This document shows, one piece after another, positions 35,334-43,786 of a stretch of DNA of 64,000 nucleotides. Where the stretch lies: contig NZ_JAINFL010000003.1 of the NCBI RefSeq assembly GCF_022458895.1, positions 248,001 to 312,000 of the forward strand. The letters run 5' to 3'. Below the pieces are notes generated by a model that made no database searches, had not been told where the DNA came from, and saw only the letters and a list, made by a program, of their open reading frames with translations. The stretch's first letter is position 1; the number at the start of each line of letters is the position of its first letter. Position numbers and translations under genes: made by a program. The stretch is from Roseihalotalea indica (GTDB lineage: Bacteria; Bacteroidota; Bacteroidia; Cytophagales; Cyclobacteriaceae).

Positions 35334-36980
35334 ATGAAAAGAAGAAGCTTCTTTTGGGTGATTCTGCTATTACTAACCACGCAGAGTTGGGGCCAGGTCA
35401 TTGATGAAACCCTTATAAATAACAATAAGGCTGAGCGGGAAATGTGGCTGAAAGATGCGGGTTTTGGTATGTTTATTCATTTTAGCTTTGATAGTCAGCT
35501 AGGTGTGGTAATTAGTCATTCTATGGTTGGGGCGTCGGATGACTACCTCAACCGTTTTATTAACGAACTGCCTCAAACCTTCGACCCCGGGCAGTATTCA
35601 CCGAAAGAAATTGCAGTGCTGGCTAAGCTGGCCGGTATGAAATACATTGTACTGACTACCAAACACCACTCGGGGTTCTGCCTGTGGGATACCAAAACGA
35701 CTGATTTTAACATCATGAATACTCCTTACGGAAAAGATCTGGTAGCCGAATTTGTAGAAGCTACCCGGGAGCAGGGATTGGCCGTAGGATTTTATTATTC
35801 GCCCGAAGATTTCTATTTTCTGCACACGCACGACCAAACGGTTCGGCGGTATTTTCCCGAACCCCTGCCCGATGCAGTGATGGACGAGTATGTTGATTAC
35901 GTAGAGGCTCAGTGTACCGAACTGATGTCTAACTACGGGCAGATTGATGTGCTCTTTTTTGATGGTGGTGAAGGCCGCTTACAGGAAAAAGCCAAGGAGG
36001 TCAGTTGGCAATTACAGCCTGACGTGCTGGTCACCCGGGGAGCGATTGCTACTCCTGAACAAACAGTGCTGGGAATTACCTCCGAACAGCCCTGGGAGGC
36101 TTGTGTTACGATGGGCACGCAATGGCAATACAAACCCACGAATGACGATTATAAATCGGCTGCTCGCCTGATTGAGATATTGATCGAGAGTCGGGCCAAA
36201 GGTGGTACGTTGCTATTAAATGTTGGCCCCAAACCTAATGGCGAGTTACCCATTGAGCAGGAAGAACGGTTACGAGAAATAGCTGCCTGGCACTTTATCA
36301 ATCAGGAAGCTGTGCATAACGTACGCCCCTGGGTCATTCCCCGGGAGGACGACATCTGGTTTACCCGCAGTAAAGATGGCAACACCGTATACGCTTACCT
36401 AACCAATCGACCAAACTGGCCGAGGGGCGAACGCCGAGACTTTGTGATCAAATCTGTACAGGCTACGGATCAAACGGAAGTAACAGTATTGGGGCAGTCG
36501 GGAGAAGTGGTTGAGTATAATCCGGATGCCGATGGGAAAACCTATTTTGAGCAGAAAGAAGATGGTCTGCATGTCTCCTGTGTGCGCGCTCAGCGTATCT
36601 ACAACAATCATAAATGGCACAACCCAATCGTGCTTAAACTGGAAAATGTAGAAGCAGCCTTAGAGCCACCCGCTGTACAAACCGTCTCGGCTGAGCGTAA
36701 TGGTAGTACGGTGGTGCTTAAGGGACAGGTTATCGAGACGGGAGATGCGGATCAGGTGGAAGTCGGGTTCTTCTATCGGCCATTTGCCGGATTTACCGAG
36801 GCTTTAAATACGCAAGCCTGGAAGGAAACGAATTTTAAGACAGTAAGCAGCAGAGAGGATTTCGAGGTAACACTACCTCAGCTTAAACCGGGACAGGAAT
36901 ACGAATATCAAGCTGTACTGCGACACCCAAAAATTGAGGTGCAGGGCGATATCCAGCGAGTCTCGATACCTGCTGAGTAG
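35334..36980 (+). CDS. GH29 alpha-L-fucosidase, secreted
   Basis: The ATG at 35334 gives 548 residues starting with a signal peptide (MKRRSFFWVILLLLTTQSWG); a TTG two codons upstream is less likely. GH29 signatures are WLKDAGFGMFIHF (38-50), the substrate loop TKHHSGFCLWDTKTTDFN (109-126), GFYYSPEDF (152-160) and IDVLFFDGGEG, in which D210 is the expected nucleophile. A beta-sandwich domain follows from about 340, and a further fibronectin-like segment at the C-terminus. The enzyme removes terminal alpha-L-fucose with retention. It is the last gene of the isomerase, small ORF, sulfatase cluster (35 bases after the sulfatase). Confidence 0.93.
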   Translation: MKRRSFFWVILLLLTTQSWGQVIDETLINNNKAEREMWLKDAGFGMFIHFSFDSQLGVVISHSMVGASDDYLNRFINELPQTFDPGQYSPKEIAVLAKLAGMKYIVLTTKHHSGFCLWDTKTTDFNIMNTPYGKDLVAEFVEATREQGLAVGFYYSPEDFYFLHTHDQTVRRYFPEPLPDAVMDEYVDYVEAQCTELMSNYGQIDVLFFDGGEGRLQEKAKEVSWQLQPDVLVTRGAIATPEQTVLGITSEQPWEACVTMGTQWQYKPTNDDYKSAARLIEILIESRAKGGTLLLNVGPKPNGELPIEQEERLREIAAWHFINQEAVHNVRPWVIPREDDIWFTRSKDGNTVYAYLTNRPNWPRGERRDFVIKSVQATDQTEVTVLGQSGEVVEYNPDADGKTYFEQKEDGLHVSCVRAQRIYNNHKWHNPIVLKLENVEAALEPPAVQTVSAERNGSTVVLKGQVIETGDADQVEVGFFYRPFAGFTEALNTQAWKETNFKTVSSREDFEVTLPQLKPGQEYEYQAVLRHPKIEVQGDIQRVSIPAE

Positions 36981-37092
36981 AAAGAAATGTAGGTAGTACG
37001 CCAACAAATATCCTGGCCAAGCAAAACATATGGTCTGCTAACCCTCTTAACTAATCGATCATCAAACTATATAAACCTTTCAACAATATCTC

Positions 37093-37992
37093 ATGAAACT
37101 TACTCAAGAAACAACGATTGGCTGGATTGGAACGGGCGTAATGGGCGCCGCTATGGTCGATCGCTTACAGGAAGCAGGATATTCTTGTGTAGTCTATAAC
37201 CGAACCAAAGAAAAAGCAGATGCTGCTATTCAGCGAGGCGCTACCTGGGCCGATACCCCCAAGGCAGTCGCCGAACAGGCTGATGTCATTTTTACTATTG
37301 TGGGTTTTCCACAGGACGTCCGCGAAGTTTATCTGGGTGAAGATGGAGTGCTGGCTGGCGCCTCGGAAGGTAGCATTCTCGTAGATATGACGACCACCGA
37401 ACCTAGTCTGGCTCAGGAAATTTACGAAGCTGGGCAACGGAAAAATATGTCTACCGTAGATGCACCTGTTTCGGGCGGGGATGTAGGCGCTAAAAATGGT
37501 GCACTATCCATTATGGTAGGGGGCGATGAAGAAGCGGTATCCACCGTGATGCCTCTGTTCAAAATTATGGGCAAAAACATTGTGTACCAGGGAAAAGCCG
37601 GATCAGGGCAGCATACCAAAATGTGTAACCAGATTACCATTGCCGGTACCATGATTGGGGTTTGTGAGTGTTTGCTATACGGCTACCGGGCCGGATTAGA
37701 CCTGCCAACCATGCTCCAGTCCATCAGTGGTGGTGCGGCTGCCTGCTGGACGCTGGATAACCTGGCACCCCGCATTGTAGATCGTAACTTTGATCCCGGG
37801 TTTTATGTTGAACACTTTATAAAGGATATGGGAATTGCCCTACAGGAAGCCAACCGGATGGGGCTAGCCATGCCCGGACTGGGGTTGGTTAAGCAACTGT
37901 ACGAAGCTGTAAAAGCTCAAGGCCACGGAAAACTCGGCACCCAGGCCCTAATGCTGGGATTAGAAACGCTGAACGGTAAATCGGGCGAATAA
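37093..37992 (+). CDS. NAD(P)-dependent beta-hydroxyacid dehydrogenase
   Basis: A 299-residue cytosolic enzyme of the 3-hydroxyisobutyrate/6-phosphogluconate dehydrogenase-like family. The dinucleotide motif GTGVMG is at 13-18, the substrate-binding signature [14 protein letters not shown] at 123-136, and the catalytic Lys is K176 in [12 protein letters not shown]. Members oxidise 3-hydroxyisobutyrate, tartronate semialdehyde, or other short beta-hydroxyacids. A glycerate kinase is encoded elsewhere in this window (55.7 kb), so tartronate semialdehyde reduction is one possibility; sequence alone cannot choose. The gene follows the fucosidase by 112 bases in the same direction and may belong to the same catabolic block. 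Confidence 0.92.
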   Translation: MKLTQETTIGWIGTGVMGAAMVDRLQEAGYSCVVYNRTKEKADAAIQRGATWADTPKAVAEQADVIFTIVGFPQDVREVYLGEDGVLAGASEGSILVDMTTTEPSLAQEIYEAGQRKNMSTVDAPVSGGDVGAKNGALSIMVGGDEEAVSTVMPLFKIMGKNIVYQGKAGSGQHTKMCNQITIAGTMIGVCECLLYGYRAGLDLPTMLQSISGGAAACWTLDNLAPRIVDRNFDPGFYVEHFIKDMGIALQEANRMGLAMPGLGLVKQLYEAVKAQGHGKLGTQALMLGLETLNGKSGE

Positions 37993-38095
37993 TTAACCGG
38001 AAATGGGAAGGCAGAAATTGGGGATGGGAAACGGGAGTTGGTAATTGATAAATCGGAGACCGGAAGCAGGAGGTGGTAGACAGTGACTTAAGCAT

Positions 38096-38190
38096 ACAAG
38101 CTCCGAATTTCATACCAACAATTAGCCATTAACAATCCAGCAATTTAACCATTTAACAATCTAACAAGTTAACCTTCAAAACATTAACCC
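38096..38190 (+). repeat. A/T-rich degenerate spacer tract
   Basis: Loose repeats of AACAATTAGCCATT-, AGCAATTTAACCATTT- and AACAATCTAACAAG-like units run up to the start codon at 38191, closely resembling the tract before 24668. The preceding 90 bases (about 37993-38085) are G/A-rich with near-repeats of GGGAAGGC- and ACCGGAAGC-like units. Confidence 0.5.
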
Positions 38191-39132
38191 ATGTCACGAC
38201 TCATAAACGGACTTCATCATATTACGGCCCTGGGCGGTGAGCCGCAAGCCAACCTTGATTTTTACGCTGGCGTGTTAGGATTACGTCTGGTGAAGAAAAC
38301 CATCAACTTTGATGCTACCAACGTATACCATCTCTACTACGGCGATGAAACGGGCCAGCCTGGCACCATTATGACGTTCTTTCCGTATCCGGGCATCACT
38401 CGGGGACGGATTGGAACCGGGCAGGTCACCATTACCTCTTTTTCTATTCCGGCCAACTCGGTAGACTATTGGGCTAAACGGCTGGAAAGCAAAAACATCC
38501 ATTTCCAGTCGCCTAGCCGGCGGGGAGATGAAACGGTGTTGCCGTTGGAAGACCCGGACGGACTGCTGCTGGAGCTGGTGGCCACCGACCAGGATAAGCG
38601 CAGCGGATGGACGCAGGGTGATGTTCCTGCCGAACATGCCATTCGAGGATTCTTCGGTATTTCCGTATGTGTAGGTAACCCAATGGCTACTCAGCATTTA
38701 TTAACAAATACCCTGGAGCATACAGTCGTTGATGAACATGGCGGACGTACTCGCCTACAAGCCGGCGATGGTGGTCCGGGTACGCTGATTGATCTGGTTT
38801 GCCCGCCCAATCCGGTACGCGGACTGCAAGGTGGTGGCACCATTCATCACGTAGCCTTCAGTACAGACAGTGACGAGACCCAGAAGCAAATCCGTGAGAA
38901 GTTGGCTCAAGCCGGTATGCAGGTAACCGCTGTGCTGGATCGGCAGTATTTCCACTCTATTTACTTTCGCGAGCCAGGGGGAGTTTTGTTTGAAGTAGCC
39001 ACCAACCCACCCGGCTTTGCCCGAGATGAAGAGGTGGCCGAACTGGGTACCTCCCTGAAATTACCACCCTGGGAAGAAAAAAACCGGGAGCGGATCGAGC
39101 AGAACCTTCAGCCCATTACAATGAACAGTTAG
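38191..39132 (+). CDS. VOC-family ring-cleaving dioxygenase (MhqO-like)
   Basis: A 313-residue protein made of two tandem vicinal-oxygen-chelate (glyoxalase-fold) modules. The first begins GLHHITALGGEPQANLDFY, with a metal His at about 10; YYGDETGQPGTIMTFFPYP and LLELVATDQ follow. The second module includes GTIHHVAFSTDSDETQKQI (around 213) and YFREPGGVLFEVATNPPGF (around 256), supplying the second His and the Glu. It matches the MhqO/MhqA-type dioxygenases that open hydroquinone-like rings after exposure to quinones. It is followed 43 bases later by an esterase of the MhqD type, the same pairing as in the MhqR-regulated quinone-resistance genes of Bacillus. Confidence 0.9.
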   Translation: MSRLINGLHHITALGGEPQANLDFYAGVLGLRLVKKTINFDATNVYHLYYGDETGQPGTIMTFFPYPGITRGRIGTGQVTITSFSIPANSVDYWAKRLESKNIHFQSPSRRGDETVLPLEDPDGLLLELVATDQDKRSGWTQGDVPAEHAIRGFFGISVCVGNPMATQHLLTNTLEHTVVDEHGGRTRLQAGDGGPGTLIDLVCPPNPVRGLQGGGTIHHVAFSTDSDETQKQIREKLAQAGMQVTAVLDRQYFHSIYFREPGGVLFEVATNPPGFARDEEVAELGTSLKLPPWEEKNRERIEQNLQPITMNS

Positions 39133-39175
39133 CAATAGGCAATCTTCTTAAATACGTTAATCAATAATCCTTCCT

Positions 39176-39814
39176 ATGTCTCCTCATCAAGGACAAGCTG
39201 TACGATACGCGGGTAAGCCGCTTAAGGAAAGTTCGGTTGCTATGATCATGATTCATGGTCGTGGGGCAAGCCCGGAAAATATTCTCAGTTTGAGCGACGC
39301 TTTTGCAACGCAGGATATTGCGTTTGTTGCTCCGCAGGCCGCTAATTATACCTGGTATCCCTACAGTTTTATAGCTCCTATTGAAGACAATGAACCTGGT
39401 ATATCATCAGGACTAGCTGTTATTGAGCAACTGTTGAGCACTATTAACCAGAAGGGGATTCCAACTCATAAAATTATCCTGCTGGGCTTTTCTCAAGGGG
39501 CCTGTTTGTCTTTGGAGTATGCAGCCAGGCATCCGCAGCAGTATGGCGGTATCGTCGCACTTAGCGGGGGAGTGATCGGGCCGTTAGGGATGAAACGGCA
39601 GGATACCGGAGACATGCAACAAACCCCGGTTTTTATTGGCTGTAGTGATGTAGATGCCCACATTCCTCTGGAACGCGTGCAGGAAAGTACCCGGATATTT
39701 GAGTCGTTGAATGCCGACGTTACCGAGCGTATTTATCCGGGAATGGGCCATACCATAAATCAGGATGAAGTAGATTATATTGACAAACTATTAGTCCAGG
39801 TGAAAGGCTCCTGA
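39176..39814 (+). CDS. Alpha/beta-hydrolase, phospholipase/carboxylesterase (MhqD-like)
   Basis: A 212-residue cytosolic hydrolase. The nucleophile elbow is GFSQGACL (G-x-S-x-G) around 105, the oxyanion region is IMIHGRGASPENI near the start, the acid is probably in CSDVDAHIP around 160 and the catalytic His in YPGMGHTI around 187. This is the small carboxylesterase/phospholipase family that includes MhqD. It shares an operon with the ring-cleaving dioxygenase upstream, which suggests hydrolysis of a ring-cleavage product or of a thioester adduct (inference). No terminator is evident before the regulatory region of the next gene. Confidence 0.9.
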   Translation: MSPHQGQAVRYAGKPLKESSVAMIMIHGRGASPENILSLSDAFATQDIAFVAPQAANYTWYPYSFIAPIEDNEPGISSGLAVIEQLLSTINQKGIPTHKIILLGFSQGACLSLEYAARHPQQYGGIVALSGGVIGPLGMKRQDTGDMQQTPVFIGCSDVDAHIPLERVQESTRIFESLNADVTERIYPGMGHTINQDEVDYIDKLLVQVKGS

Positions 39815-39905
39815 CAGACTATCTAATTTTTGGCTATGGAATAAAATAGCCCTCCTCTAATCAGTATAAATAGTTCTTTAAACGCGCAAATATCCTGTTG
39901 TCCAT

Positions 39906-39935
39906 TGTTGTACAACATTTGTCCGTTACTGGACA
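39906..39935. promoter_or_regulatory. Two adjacent palindromic operators upstream of permease
   Basis: TGTTGTACAACA (39906-39917) is a perfect 12-base palindrome. Two bases later TGTCC-N6-GGACA (39920-39935) is a perfect interrupted palindrome. They lie 50-90 bases before the -24/-12-like promoter, the usual place for an activator-binding enhancer. Confidence 0.6.
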
Positions 39936-39987
39936 GTGCACGGATACGCAACCTTCATTTTTCTCGTAAAAACGAGTCTTCTTTTCC

Positions 39988-40003
39988 TGGCATTAGATAT
40001 GGT
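39988..40003 (+). promoter_or_regulatory. Candidate sigma-54-type -24/-12 promoter
   Basis: TGGCA at 39988-39992 is followed, with the required GG-N10 spacing, by GG at 40001-40002 where consensus has GC. A transcription start near 40013 would leave a leader of about 37 bases to the ATG at 40050. A CTCGT-AAAA-ACGAG hairpin (39963-39976) lies just upstream. Confidence 0.4.
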
Positions 40004-40049
40004 ATAGCGAATTAAAAACACCCTCCAGCGATGGAGCGCTAACCTGAAA

Positions 40050-42494
40050 ATGCTCATGTTCAAGAATTACTTTATCATCGCTTTCCGCAACCTGTTTCGG
40101 CACAAATTTTTTGCCCTAATTAACATTTTTGGGCTAGCTGCCGGGATGTCAATCTGCCTGCTGATCATCTCTATGCTACTGGAACAGAAGAGTTATGATA
40201 ATTTTCATACCAATAAAGATCGTATTTACCGGGTTACGACCCTGGCTGGCCGGGAAAATGCCACGACTCCGTCTTTATTGGCGGATGAACTAAAGAATTA
40301 CCCCGCCGTAGAAAAAACGGCGCGCCTAAAAAGAGGATTTGGCGGTGACGCTACTTATCACCAAACCACCATCCCGTTGATCGGCTTCTTTGCCGACTCT
40401 ACCTTATTCTCCCTCTTTGATTTTCCTTTGCTATACGGAAATCCTGCTCGGGCTCTTACCGAACCCTTTTCCGTGGTACTGTCCCAGGAAACTGCCGAAA
40501 AACTGTTTGGGCAACAAAACCCGTTAGGCGAAACCATTTCGCTGGAAGAGCGCGGTCTGGATGCATTTGGGTTTAATATGGGGGCTCATCAGGCCCAGCC
40601 TTACGGTGAATTTACAGTGACGGGTGTGCTGGCTGATACGAAACAAAAGACTCATATTCCGACCGAAGCATTTATCTCCTACGCAACCCGGCAAGCCCTG
40701 GTACAAAATGGTGTCTGGGAAAATGACCTGGAAAGCTGGACCGATATATTTGGCTCTACCTATACTTATGTGCTAATGCGAGAAGGAGCTTCGCAGGCAG
40801 AATTAGCCGCCATTGTAGATCAAATTGGTCAACGGGAATATGCTCAGTTGGAGGAGCAGTATCATCACTATCGTTTCTCACTGCAACCCCTCACTCATAT
40901 TACACCCAGCCGAATGATCAATAATCCGCTCAGCTTTCAAATGCCTCTGGAGGCTTACTATTTTCTGGGAGTGCTGGCGTTGCTGGTGATGTTGACAGCA
41001 GGCTTTAATTACACAAATTTATCGGTAGCCCGCTCGCTTACTCGAGCAAAAGAAGTTGGAGTTCGTAAAGTGTCGGGAGCATTTCGTCACCATCTGTTTG
41101 CCCAGTTTGTAGGCGAATCAATCTTGCTGGCTCTGTTAGCACTGGGGGCGGGGATTATTCTGTTTCAGTTTGTTAAACTAGGGTTTGTCAATTTGTGGGT
41201 CAATCAATACCTTAATTTTGAATTAGCCGAACATGCTTCGGTATATTTTTACTTTGTTGGATTTGGTATAATAATCGGGGTGTTGGCTGGTTTGTATCCC
41301 GCCCTGTATATGAGCCATTATACCCCGTCAAAAGTATTGAAAAACCTTACGCTGATGCGTCCGGGGGGGCTGGGTATACGCAAGGTGTTGATCACGCTAC
41401 AGTTCACGCTTTCGTTAATATTCATTGTATCAGCCCTGATTTTTTATCGCCAGCTAGACCATTACCTGCATCTTGAATATGGCTTTTCTCAGGAAAATAT
41501 TCTGAACATAGAGCTACAGGGGCATCCTTATGAGCAAGCAGTCAGCCAGTTAAGCCAGGTAGCGAGTGTAGAAGATATCTCCGGCTGCTGGTTTATTCCT
41601 TCTTCGGGTATTATCATTGAGAAGAACATACAGCTTCGGGAGGAAGAAGAAGCGCGTAATTTTAACTTCATGGCCGTTACCCCAAATTACTTCCGTAATC
41701 ATCAAATTCCGTTATTGGCGGGTAGAACATTTACCGAAGAAAATGCCCAGTCAGAAGTGGTGGTAAATGAACTGGCAGTAGAAGCCCTAGGGTTTGAGAA
41801 TTTACAGGATGCCCTGGGTGCTACATTAATAGTAGACGGAGGGCTGCAAAAAGAAAATGGCAGCCTGGTGCAGATTACCGGCGTAGTCCGCAATTTTCAG
41901 GACGGCCTGCCCATCCATAGCATGAAACCTATGCTATTGCAGTACGAGCCCCAGAGTATTAAAGTCGCAAATGTCCGAGTGCTGCCAACCGATATCCGAA
42001 AGACGATGGACGACCTGAACAATCGCTGGGGGGTGATTGATCCAATGCGCCCGATGGAAGCCAGGTTTCTGGAGGATCAATTGAATACCTCGCTTCAGGT
42101 GTTTGTCGATATTTTCAAAGTGTTTGGCTTTCTAACGTTTCTGGCTATTTCCATTGCTTTGCTGGGACTATTGGGTATGGCGGTGTTTACTGCGGAAAGT
42201 CGCATCAAAGAGGTGGGTATTCGTAAGGTGCTAGGGGCTAACCCGGGGCAACTGATCTTTCTATTGTCTAAAGGGTTTCTGCAATTACTTATTGTGGCTA
42301 TTGTAATCGCTGTTCCCTTGGCTTATTTCGGAAATAACCTGTGGTTACAGAACTTTGCCAACCAGGTACCGATAGATGCGAGCGTTTTTCTGGCAGGTAT
42401 TGCAATTATGTTGGTGTTAGGATTAATTGTGGTTATCTCTCAAACACTAAAAGCCGCCACTTCTAATCCGGTTGATAGCCTGAAAGATGAATAA
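40050..42494 (+). CDS. FtsX/MacB-type ABC transporter permease
   Basis: An 814-residue permease of the Bacteroidota duplicated type. It starts MLMFKNYFIIAFRNLFRHKF, with the first helix at about 20-43, then a MacB-like periplasmic domain (to about 280), a three-helix FtsX domain (about 295-420, ending ALYMSHYTPSKVLKN), a second helix at about 445-465, a second periplasmic domain, and a final FtsX domain (about 690-805) with AESRIKEVGIRKVLGA and the tail TSNPVDSLKDE. It should form the membrane part of a mechanotransmission-type transporter. No ATPase gene is adjacent, which is usual for these permeases. A second ATG two codons in is equally possible as start. Regulation is suggested by two palindromes and a -24/-12-like element upstream. 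Confidence 0.93.
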   Translation: MLMFKNYFIIAFRNLFRHKFFALINIFGLAAGMSICLLIISMLLEQKSYDNFHTNKDRIYRVTTLAGRENATTPSLLADELKNYPAVEKTARLKRGFGGDATYHQTTIPLIGFFADSTLFSLFDFPLLYGNPARALTEPFSVVLSQETAEKLFGQQNPLGETISLEERGLDAFGFNMGAHQAQPYGEFTVTGVLADTKQKTHIPTEAFISYATRQALVQNGVWENDLESWTDIFGSTYTYVLMREGASQAELAAIVDQIGQREYAQLEEQYHHYRFSLQPLTHITPSRMINNPLSFQMPLEAYYFLGVLALLVMLTAGFNYTNLSVARSLTRAKEVGVRKVSGAFRHHLFAQFVGESILLALLALGAGIILFQFVKLGFVNLWVNQYLNFELAEHASVYFYFVGFGIIIGVLAGLYPALYMSHYTPSKVLKNLTLMRPGGLGIRKVLITLQFTLSLIFIVSALIFYRQLDHYLHLEYGFSQENILNIELQGHPYEQAVSQLSQVASVEDISGCWFIPSSGIIIEKNIQLREEEEARNFNFMAVTPNYFRNHQIPLLAGRTFTEENAQSEVVVNELAVEALGFENLQDALGATLIVDGGLQKENGSLVQITGVVRNFQDGLPIHSMKPMLLQYEPQSIKVANVRVLPTDIRKTMDDLNNRWGVIDPMRPMEARFLEDQLNTSLQVFVDIFKVFGFLTFLAISIALLGLLGMAVFTAESRIKEVGIRKVLGANPGQLIFLLSKGFLQLLIVAIVIAVPLAYFGNNLWLQNFANQVPIDASVFLAGIAIMLVLGLIVVISQTLKAATSNPVDSLKDE

Positions 42495-42530
42495 TGTTAA
42501 TAGACGTTATTCTGATTTCTTTCAATGATA

Positions 42531-42615
42531 TACCAGGAAGCCGGTGGCAGGAGGCGGTACAGGGGGGCTGCCTCCTGCTAACTGCCTTCGGTAACGCTGC
42601 CCCGTCAGATAAGAC
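42531..42615 (-). repeat. Dispersed palindromic intergenic repeat, copy B
   Basis: About 85 bases; on the minus strand it matches copy A at 26536-26617 across most of its length. The interior GCAGGAGGC/GCCTCCTGC pair forms a strong hairpin. It lies between the convergent permease and MarR-GNAT genes. Confidence 0.75.
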
Positions 42616-42696
42616 TTTCAAAAGAAAATAGCTGCTTCCGTAATGATCAGAATACATTCTAATGAATAATGGTGATTAGTCTTTGGAGAGTATCGA

Positions 42697-43620
42697 TCAG
42701 AGACGTAGTTCGTATTTTTGCTCAATGAGAGCTTTGCCAAAGTCAGTAGAAGGTTTTTCTTCAACCAGTTGAAATCCATGCCGACGGTATAAGCTAGCGG
42801 CAGCGGTTAATTCGTGGGTAGTCCAAAGATAGGAAGAGCGGTATCCTTTCTCCTTTAAGAAGTCTATATACAATTGCATCAGCTTTTTGCCTAGCCCAAC
42901 GCCTCGGTAACTGTTATCAATAAAGAAATAGCGCAACTGGGCTGCCTCACCTCGGTCCATGAGTAGAAGAAAGCCTATCCGTTTTCCCTGATGCTCGCAT
43001 ACCCAAACCCGGTTTCTATCCGGATCATACTGGTCAGAAAATTCAACAAGGCCCTTTGCCACATACTGCTCAAAAGCGGTTCCGAAGCCGTATTCCTGTT
43101 GATATAGTTCGCCGTGAGAGCGAATCACAAAGCCCAGGTCGCCTGCTACCAGATGGGTTCGGATAGAAATATCGGCCAGTGTATTGGGGGACGCAGGTTG
43201 AGAGCCTATCAGTAAATCTTCAGCTTCAGCCAGCAACTTGGCCAGGTGCTCTTTTTCGGTTTCGGTTAAATGGCGCGTATAGTTATCAATCTGTCGCTCT
43301 GATTGGGTATTGAGGTATTTAAAAAGCGATTTGCCCTTGGATGATAAACAAATATTCTGCACTCGCTTGTCATGGGCAGAGGTGATTTTCTGGATGTAGC
43401 CTTCTTTTTCAAACCTTCGGAGGATACGGCTTAGATACCCTTTGTCCATTTGGAGAGTAGATACCAGCTGCGAAGCCGGTATTGACTCTTGCTGTGCCAA
43501 TTCATACAAAATACGGGACTCAGACAGGGAGAGCGTACTATCCAGAATATGCCGGTTCAGCAATCCCAGAAAGTTTGTATAAAAACGATTGAAGGAGCGT
43601 ATCTGTGTAATTGTGGACAT
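42697..43620 (-). CDS. MarR-family regulator fused to GNAT acetyltransferase
   Basis: Starting at the ATG at 43620 gives 307 residues (MSTITQIRSFNRFY); the frame extends 17 codons further upstream, but that sequence lies in the operator region. Residues 1-140 are a MarR winged helix (SLSESRILYELAQ, QLVSTLQMDKGYLSRILRRF, DKRVQNICLSSKG). Residues about 155-305 are a GNAT domain with the acetyl-CoA loop R239-G-V-G-L-G-K and the YRRHGF segment. This bifunctional architecture is common in Bacteroidota. It probably represses its own promoter through the perfect inverted repeat just upstream; the GNAT substrate is unknown. A nearby quinone-type dioxygenase/esterase pair is a possible target, since MhqR is a MarR protein (inference). 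Confidence 0.92.
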   Translation of the reverse strand: MSTITQIRSFNRFYTNFLGLLNRHILDSTLSLSESRILYELAQQESIPASQLVSTLQMDKGYLSRILRRFEKEGYIQKITSAHDKRVQNICLSSKGKSLFKYLNTQSERQIDNYTRHLTETEKEHLAKLLAEAEDLLIGSQPASPNTLADISIRTHLVAGDLGFVIRSHGELYQQEYGFGTAFEQYVAKGLVEFSDQYDPDRNRVWVCEHQGKRIGFLLLMDRGEAAQLRYFFIDNSYRGVGLGKKLMQLYIDFLKEKGYRSSYLWTTHELTAAASLYRRHGFQLVEEKPSTDFGKALIEQKYELRL

Positions 43621-43651
43621 AGGTGGTTCGTAAATTGAAAGCAAATTCTTA

Positions 43652-43678
43652 AATTTAGTTGACAAAAGCAACTAAATT
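43652..43678 (-). promoter_or_regulatory. MarR-type operator, perfect 10-bp inverted repeat
   Basis: AATTTAGTTG and CAACTAAATT are separated by 7 bases and centred about 45 bases before the ATG of the MarR-GNAT gene. On the minus strand the spacer contains TTTTG, which could be the -33 box. Size and symmetry fit a MarR dimer. Confidence 0.75.
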
Positions 43679-43786
43679 AAGAGAGCAATAGTATAGAAAG
43701 ATTCGCTGCAATTAACCAACGTTTTTAAGTTAGATGTTAGCCGGAGCTGCTTATCTGAATGGAACTACGAGAGGGTTTCTTTTGGA

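Noticed and set aside
28800..36980. Type IX secretion C-terminal sorting domains on the secreted enzymes
   Set aside because: The subtilase, sulfatase and fucosidase end without the usual C-terminal beta-sandwich and conserved Gly/Lys-containing tail.
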